The notes under the pieces were generated by a model. The model did no database searches, was not told where the DNA came from, and saw only the letters and a program-made list of their open reading frames with translations. Positions 58,694 through 64,000 of a DNA stretch of 64,000 bases are shown here, one piece after another (the stretch's first letter is position 1; every line of letters begins with the position of its first letter). The position numbers and the translations under genes are program-made. Source of the stretch: PLGF01 sp052139695 (GTDB taxonomy: Bacteria > Verrucomicrobiota > Verrucomicrobiia > Limisphaerales > Palsa-1400); assembly GCA_052139695.1 (NCBI GenBank), contig JBKQWF010000106.1, positions 1 through 64,000 of the forward strand, given 5' to 3'.

Positions 58694-60738
58694 TCGGCAT
58701 ATTCCAGTGCGATCCAGCTTGGGATTCCTTCCCTGCCGGCGACATTGCGGGGCCTGACGCGCAGTTGGTTTTTGCCGGGGTGCAGCGTCCAGGTGAAACC
58801 TGAAGCGACGCTCTTTTTCTCCCCGCCATCAATTTCAGCCAGGAAGCTATCGAAGCTGGGCGTCTCGGTATCCAGATGAACCTGGAGGATGCCAGGCGCC
58901 TTGCCCGGCTCCAGGACATAGTGGGCCTGGTTGAGAGTCCACTCGAAATCTTCTCGCTTGGTCACGCGGTGCCCGAACAGCAAGCCGGCCGGGGCCTCGG
59001 CATCGGTCCACACATAGTGTCCGGTCCAAGACCATTCGTCCGTTCCCTGGTTGAGCGGCAAGGGAGATTTCGCTTGCAGGAAGTTGCTCCGGGGAATCAT
59101 CCTGAGTTCGAGGTACCAGTTCAGGGGATCGGGACCGCCCAGGCCTTTCCAAGCGAATTGTTTGTTCCTGGTCCGCTCGGCGGCGACGACTCGCACCGGC
59201 TCGACCGGTTCTCCCCGCAAGGTCGGCAACTGGTGCTGACGCATTTCCAAAATAGAGAGCGGAACGCCCGTTTTTTCATCCACGATGTACCAAGCCAAGG
59301 CACCATCCGCATAGACCCATTTTTTCCATTCATTGGACCAGATTTCCACAATTTCGTGACCCCCGCCCCCAAGCCGCTCGTAGCAGGCCCCCGGGCTGAT
59401 GGAAACGGCGCGTCCCACAAACCCGAAGCTCTCGCAGGCTTGCAAGAACACGACGTTATATTGCAGACAGAAACCGCCGGTGGGCTTGCCATCCCGAAAT
59501 GGCTTCAGAATCTCCAGCGCGTCCCACGGGGGGTAACAATCGCCGATGTGATTGGGCCAGTCCCAGTAATTGCAGGCCCATTGGGCCAGCCGCAAGAGGA
59601 GCTCGAGCTCGTTTGTCGAACCTTTCACCACTTCATCCAGCTTGTACTCGGTGCGCAATTGCTTGAGGCGGGGATGGTCCAGAGGCTCGTACTCGAACGG
59701 AATGGAAGTACGGACAATCTCCTCGTTGTGCTCCTCCAGGACACGGAGCCGAGCCGTCCAGTCCTTCGGGCCAGTGGGCTTGTCTTCCACGCGAAGACTC
59801 CGCAAGCGCGGGCTCTGCAGCGGATCGCGCGAGGAGAAATCCACCGCCACCTGGACATATCGCCCGCGCGGGTTTCGCAGCACTCCTCCCGTCGTGCCCA
59901 ATTCTTGCCAATCCGTCCACTGTTTTTCGGTGGGGACATAGGTGTCGCCGGTTCGCGCGCGGACCAGGATACTGCCCGCCGCTCCAGTTTCGCCCTCCAC
60001 GGCAATCTTGATTGGGCCTGTTTGGGTGACAGGACCCGCCACTGTTTTTCCCTCCAAATTGCCCGCGTCCATTACCGGCAGGGTGAGCGAACCCTGGGAT
60101 TGATAATGTTCCAAAAACACCCGCACCCCGTACTCCCCCTCCAGCTTGCCGTCCGGGCCCAGGTGATGGTAATCCCAAGTCTTGCCTCCATCGGTGCTCT
60201 TGGCGCTGCGACCAGGAGCCTTTGTGCGAGTCAGGGACCCCAAGGCGAATTCGTCATCCCGCGCGATCATCACCCTGCCGGAGTTTCGCAGGATAATCTC
60301 ATTGCGGCCTGCCTGGAGCAGCTTGGGGTCAATGGCGTACTTTTGGTGGAGTGGCCTTCCACTCTGGTTTGTTCCAAAGTGCTGCTCGATCCCGTTAATG
60401 ACGGCCTCAACCGGGGCATCGGACAGGACCACCAGATAGGCGGCTCGGGCCTGGGGATTCGAAATGATCAGTTCTTTCTTTATCCAAATCTGAGACGTCA
60501 ACGTCTCCCGATTCTCGGGCTTTTGATAGGAATGGCCGGAGGCGGGACCGTCATCCTCGAAAAGTTCTCCGGCAGCCAGTTCGATTTCTCCCTGCCCCTC
60601 GGACAGCGCCAGATCGGGGGTGACGGATTGTTGGAAAATCTTCGGCGCCTCAAGCCGCAAGACCGATGCGTCGGCCGACGGCCCAAATTGAACTCCGAAG
60701 ATCCCCATTAAAACTACTCTGAGCAGTCGGTTGGTCAT
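58690..60738 (-). CDS. Exported transglutaminase-like protein
   Basis: 682 residues from the ATG at 60738, with a signal peptide (RLLRVVLMGIFGVQFGPSAD). N-terminal beta-sandwich-like regions to ~330, then a transglutaminase core with Cys424 (GGFCLQYNVVFL), His461 (GGGGHEIVEIW) and Asp478 (YADGALAW), a complete triad. A C-terminal Ig-like part closes it. Likely a periplasmic peptidase or crosslinking enzyme. Convergent with the oxoamine synthase (4-base overlap). Confidence 0.8.
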   Translation of the reverse strand: MTNRLLRVVLMGIFGVQFGPSADASVLRLEAPKIFQQSVTPDLALSEGQGEIELAAGELFEDDGPASGHSYQKPENRETLTSQIWIKKELIISNPQARAAYLVVLSDAPVEAVINGIEQHFGTNQSGRPLHQKYAIDPKLLQAGRNEIILRNSGRVMIARDDEFALGSLTRTKAPGRSAKSTDGGKTWDYHHLGPDGKLEGEYGVRVFLEHYQSQGSLTLPVMDAGNLEGKTVAGPVTQTGPIKIAVEGETGAAGSILVRARTGDTYVPTEKQWTDWQELGTTGGVLRNPRGRYVQVAVDFSSRDPLQSPRLRSLRVEDKPTGPKDWTARLRVLEEHNEEIVRTSIPFEYEPLDHPRLKQLRTEYKLDEVVKGSTNELELLLRLAQWACNYWDWPNHIGDCYPPWDALEILKPFRDGKPTGGFCLQYNVVFLQACESFGFVGRAVSISPGACYERLGGGGHEIVEIWSNEWKKWVYADGALAWYIVDEKTGVPLSILEMRQHQLPTLRGEPVEPVRVVAAERTRNKQFAWKGLGGPDPLNWYLELRMIPRSNFLQAKSPLPLNQGTDEWSWTGHYVWTDAEAPAGLLFGHRVTKREDFEWTLNQAHYVLEPGKAPGILQVHLDTETPSFDSFLAEIDGGEKKSVASGFTWTLHPGKNQLRVRPRNVAGREGIPSWIALEYAD

Positions 60739-60827
60739 CGGCTCATTATAACACCTCCGGTTCAATCGTCGAGATCGCTCGCCGTACTGACTTGCTCGTG
60801 CTGCCGGCAGCGGATTATGGTCGGAGC

Positions 60828-62228
60828 ATGAAATGCCCCTCGATCACCACAGGGCGGGTCGTGCTCCCGTCGTTCGGACTCGCTCGCGCCTGTCCAGAAA
60901 TTCCCACCGAGCTGTACCGGACACGTTTGGCCCGGACCGTGGAACGTATGCGCGCTGCAAAGCTGGATGCACTCGCCGTCTATACCGACCGTGAGCATTG
61001 CGCGAATGTGGCTTATCTGACCGGTTTTGATCCCCGCTTTGAGGAAGCGCTTTTGCTCCTCTCATCCGAGGGCCGCAGCCAGCTTTTGGTCGGCAACGAG
61101 TGCCTTGGATACTTGCCTGACACCCAAGTGCTCGGATTGGAGGTAGAACTGTTTCAGGAGTTCAGCCTCATGGGCCAGCCACGGAACGGATCGCGCCCGT
61201 TGAAGGAAATCTTTCGAGACTTTGGCCTGGGGAAGGCTCAACGCATCGGCTGCGTCGGCTGGAAGTACTTTGACGAGCATCTGCTTCCTGGAGGCCCGCA
61301 GGCGCTCGATGTGCCGGCCTATCTTGCCGACCTCCTGCGCGAACTGGCAGGCGAGCCTCGGCGCGTCGTGAACGCCACCGGGATTTTCATGGACGTTGGC
61401 GACGGCCTGCGAGTCTTCAATGAGCCGCCCCAGATCGCGCAGTTTGAATACGCCGCCTGTGTGACTTCGGAAGGTGTCCTGAGTCTTTTGCGCCACCTTC
61501 GTCCGGGTGTGGCCGAATGCGGTTTGGAGAAGTACCTGGAGACGCGCGGCCTCCCGCTGAGTTGTCACCGCATGATCAGCTTCGGGGACAAAGCCAAACG
61601 CGGCCTGGCCAGCCCGTCGGCCCAACGGGCCAAACGAGGCGATCCTTATACCATCGGCTTTGGGGTCAACGGAGCGCTGAACTCGCGCGCGGGCATGATT
61701 GCAGCCGGCCCCGGCGACCTGACCGGACCTCTGCGCGAATTCTACCTCGCATTGGCCACGAACTATTTCCGGGTGGTGGCTGCCTGGTATGAGAACATTC
61801 GGGTCGGCGCGAGCGCTGGCGCCGTGGTGCGTGCGGTCGAAAAGGCGCGAGATCAAAAGCTTTACCGCTTCGCGGTTAATCCTGGGCATTACTTGCACTT
61901 GGATGAATGGCTCAATTCGCCCTTCTCCGCTGGGAGCCGTGTCAAGTTGCGTTCGGGCATGGCATTGCAGATGGACATCATCCCGGTGTCCCTTGGCCCC
62001 TTTTGCTATACCAATGCCGAAGACGGCGTTGTCCTGGCCGACGCGCGATTGCGAAAGCAACTGGCTCAAGATTTCCCGGACCTATGGAAACGCGTCCAGT
62101 CGCGCCGCGCGTTCATGCAAGACGTCCTGGGAATCCATCTCGACGATTCAGTCCTGCCGCTCAGCAACACCGCTGGTTGGCTGCCGCCCTGGGCCTTGGA
62201 CCTGGACAGAGCCTTCATTGTAAATTAA
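60828..62228 (+). CDS. M24-fold (Xaa-Pro peptidase-like) protein, probably without catalytic metals
   Basis: 466 residues. Creatinase-N-like domain (MRAAKLDALAVYTDREHCAN, VAYLTGFDPRFEEALLLL) and a pita-bread C-domain (FAVNPGHYLHLDEW, GMALQMDIIPVS, NAEDGVVLAD). The first metal aspartates (usually D-A-G...D-I-T-R) are replaced by TIGFGVNGALNSRAG, and the MExx glutamate by MD. So a peptidase reaction is unlikely; a binding or different hydrolytic role is open. Confidence 0.78.
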   Translation: MKCPSITTGRVVLPSFGLARACPEIPTELYRTRLARTVERMRAAKLDALAVYTDREHCANVAYLTGFDPRFEEALLLLSSEGRSQLLVGNECLGYLPDTQVLGLEVELFQEFSLMGQPRNGSRPLKEIFRDFGLGKAQRIGCVGWKYFDEHLLPGGPQALDVPAYLADLLRELAGEPRRVVNATGIFMDVGDGLRVFNEPPQIAQFEYAACVTSEGVLSLLRHLRPGVAECGLEKYLETRGLPLSCHRMISFGDKAKRGLASPSAQRAKRGDPYTIGFGVNGALNSRAGMIAAGPGDLTGPLREFYLALATNYFRVVAAWYENIRVGASAGAVVRAVEKARDQKLYRFAVNPGHYLHLDEWLNSPFSAGSRVKLRSGMALQMDIIPVSLGPFCYTNAEDGVVLADARLRKQLAQDFPDLWKRVQSRRAFMQDVLGIHLDDSVLPLSNTAGWLPPWALDLDRAFIVN

Positions 62229-62232
62229 CAAA

Positions 62233-64000
62233 TCAGTAACCCAGTGCCTCGCCGTCTTTGCGCATCTCGGAAGCGCCCCAATAGACGTGATGCCGCGCAT
62301 CCCACATGATGGCCTGATAGCCGCCAAAGCCGCCCGTGCCGGGAACGACGTTGTAGCCGCGCCCTTTCAAAGCGGCTTTGACCGCCGGGTCGAACCCTGA
62401 TTCCATCTCCACGGTGCCAATGCCGGCGGAGGGTTCGCCCGTCGGTTCGGCGTTGCCGACGTGATGCCAGCGCGCGGCATCGCCCGCTTCCTGGATGTTC
62501 AGTCCGAAATCGATGATGTCCGTCAGAATTTGCGCGTGCCCCTGGCATTGCATATCACCTCCCATGAGCCCGAAGCTCAGGAAGGGCTGGCCGTCTTTCA
62601 TCACGAAGGCGGGAATGATCGTGTGAAAAGGCCGTTTGCCGGGCGCATAGACATTGGCCGCATTGGCATCCAGCGAAAACAGTTCGCCCCGGTCCTGGAA
62701 CATAAAACCAAGATGGTCCGCCACCAACCCGGAGCCCATGCCGCGATAATTTGACTGGATCAACGACACCATCATCCCGTCCTGATCGGCAGTGGTCAGA
62801 TAAATCGTGTCGCCGTTGAACAATTGCGGATTGCCGGGACCGATATTTGGATTGACTGTGGAAGCGCTGATTTCTTTGGCGCGTTCCGTCCCGTAGGCTT
62901 CGGAGATCAAGCCTTTCGTCGGCACGCGGGCGAATTTCGGGTCAGCGTAGAATTTTGCCAGGTCTTCGTAGGCCAGCCGTTTTGCCTCAATGAAAGCGGT
63001 CACGGCATCCGCCGACCCAATGCCCATTTTCTTTAAATCGAAATGTTTCAGGATCTGCAACATTTCCAGCACCGCAAAGCCCTGGCCATTAGGGGGCAAT
63101 TCGTAAACGTCGTAGCCGTGATAGTTCACCGATTGCGGCGCCACCCATTCGCCGTGAAAGTCCGCGAAATCGGGATAATTCAGGTCGCCCCCGACGCGTT
63201 TGAAATAGGCGTCGATGGCTCGGCCGATCTCCCCTTTATAAAAAACATCTCGTCCGCCGTTTGCGATGATTGTCAACGTGTGCGCAAGGTCAGCATTCTT
63301 GAAGATTTCCCCTTGCTCGGGCGTGTGCCCGCCGTGGGCGTCGGCGATGAGATAAGTGTGGCGGGCGTTGTCCAGTTCCTCGATCAACTTGCTCCGCCGT
63401 TCAAAGGCGGCCATGTTGGCTTTCCAGTATTTTGCAATCAACTCCGTCACCGGGAAGCCGTTGCCCGCACAGCCAATGGCGGGCGCCAAGACATCGGACA
63501 TCGGCAGCTTGCCGAATTTCTCATGCAACGCGAACCAGCCGTCCACCGCACCCGGAACCGTCACGGGCAATGAGCCTACCGACGGAATATGATTCGTTTG
63601 CCGCAAGCCCGCTTTCTGGCAGGCGGCGGCGACTTCCGCCCTCATTTTTTCCAGACTGCGTGAGCGTGCGGCGGGCCCGGAGCCATTGTAACCGTAGAGT
63701 TGATGCGTCGCCGGGTCCCAAACGATGGCAAAAAGATCGCCACCGATGCCGTTGAGCACCGGCTGCATGACGCCGATAACCGCGTTCGCGGCAACGGCGG
63801 CGTCCACCGCGCTGCCACCCTTTCTTAAGATTTCAATCGCCGCCGACGACGCCAGCGGCTGCTCCGTCGCCGCCATGCCGTGTTGCGCGATCACCGGCGA
63901 GCGCGTGGCCCATGTTTCTCCGGAATAACGATCGCCCCGTCCGATCTGCCCGGAAACGACGCTTCCCAAAAATGAGCCGATCGCCGCCAACCCAACTAAG
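62233..64000 (-). CDS. ggt: Gamma-glutamyltransferase, 5' end outside the window
   Basis: At least 588 residues. MAATEQPLASSAAIEILRKG, GSAVDAAVAANAVIGVMQPV, GIGGDLFAIVW, and the autoprocessing site NGDTIYLTTADQDG, where the Thr after Asp is the nucleophile (about Thr395 in this frame). The signal peptide is cut by the window edge: the frame stays open to 64000 with LVGLAAIGSFLGS, so a TTG at 63990 is not taken as the start. Probably periplasmic, hydrolysing glutathione or gamma-glutamyl compounds. Confidence 0.92.
   Translation of the reverse strand, partial: LVGLAAIGSFLGSVVSGQIGRGDRYSGETWATRSPVIAQHGMAATEQPLASSAAIEILRKGGSAVDAAVAANAVIGVMQPVLNGIGGDLFAIVWDPATHQLYGYNGSGPAARSRSLEKMRAEVAAACQKAGLRQTNHIPSVGSLPVTVPGAVDGWFALHEKFGKLPMSDVLAPAIGCAGNGFPVTELIAKYWKANMAAFERRSKLIEELDNARHTYLIADAHGGHTPEQGEIFKNADLAHTLTIIANGGRDVFYKGEIGRAIDAYFKRVGGDLNYPDFADFHGEWVAPQSVNYHGYDVYELPPNGQGFAVLEMLQILKHFDLKKMGIGSADAVTAFIEAKRLAYEDLAKFYADPKFARVPTKGLISEAYGTERAKEISASTVNPNIGPGNPQLFNGDTIYLTTADQDGMMVSLIQSNYRGMGSGLVADHLGFMFQDRGELFSLDANAANVYAPGKRPFHTIIPAFVMKDGQPFLSFGLMGGDMQCQGHAQILTDIIDFGLNIQEAGDAARWHHVGNAEPTGEPSAGIGTVEMESGFDPAVKAALKGRGYNVVPGTGGFGGYQAIMWDARHHVYWGASEMRKDGEALGY

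Noticed and set aside
58876..60711. 611-residue open frame on the plus strand
   Set aside because: It is antisense to the transglutaminase gene, whose signal peptide and catalytic triad are clear; no family features in the plus-strand product.
1..64000. tRNA or rRNA genes, given the S23 link to rRNA intervening sequences
   Set aside because: No rRNA-like or tRNA-like sequence was recognised on either strand; a covariance-model scan would settle it.

Overview
The window reads as one contig piece of a Verrucomicrobiota genome, probably of the Pedosphaera/Limisphaerales kind. This is an inference from content: an exosortase fused to an EpsI-like domain inside an exopolysaccharide locus, several S23-type four-helix-bundle genes, a GxxExxY remnant, a Mu gp27-like DNA-binding protein, an MsrB-MsrA fusion, many toxin-antitoxin pairs, and abundant degenerate short repeats between and inside genes. 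No rRNA, tRNA, CRISPR array or PEP-CTERM target protein was seen.

Layout. 0.3-7.5 kb: small metabolic and regulatory genes, namely a truncated VOC protein, a cupin, a BlaI/M56 pair with a frameshift, a DUF2961 remnant, an ArsR-SRPBCC operon with its operator, an orphan Phd-like antitoxin and a DUF6788 gene behind a 38-bp perfect palindrome. 7.6-46.7 kb: a very large exopolysaccharide locus, almost all on the minus strand and so read from high to low coordinates. It begins with an AraC regulator, a Wza-like export protein and a Wzc-like tyrosine autokinase. Next come two S23 genes, a YdcF protein, three toxin-antitoxin modules, and a Wzm/Wzt ABC exporter split by a third S23 gene. Then follow nine complete glycosyltransferases, a truncated methyltransferase, a secreted beta-helix protein, a polymerase-like membrane protein, an acetyltransferase and the exosortase. 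The locus ends with a three-gene insert of mobile character, a glycosyltransferase fusion, a polyprenyl-phosphate sugar-phosphate transferase and a TPR protein. 47.2-64 kb: a stand-alone receiver domain, a GH28-like protein, a ParD-like/zeta-like TA pair, a GHKL ATPase, an M23-like protein, MsrB-MsrA, a Phd-VapC pair, a phosphopantetheinyl transferase next to an alpha-oxoamine synthase, a transglutaminase, an M24-like protein and a gamma-glutamyltransferase that runs off the end.

How it works together. The initiating transferase (9.3-11.2 kb) loads the first sugar phosphate on the lipid carrier and the glycosyltransferases extend it. The polymerase-like protein, the Wzc/Wza pair and the Wzm/Wzt exporter supply polymerisation, length control and export. 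The exosortase suggests that sorted surface proteins, encoded elsewhere, are matched to this polymer.

The most unusual signal is the repeat landscape. All three S23 genes are enclosed by inverted arrays of short repeats, each with its own motif, which is the architecture of rRNA intervening sequences but placed in protein-coding operons. The same repeat families also sit in frame inside the exosortase, the Wzt ATPase and three glycosyltransferases, two of them at the same structural loops of the GT-B fold. By contrast the 25-35 kb glycosyltransferase block is free of these repeats and looks more AT-rich.
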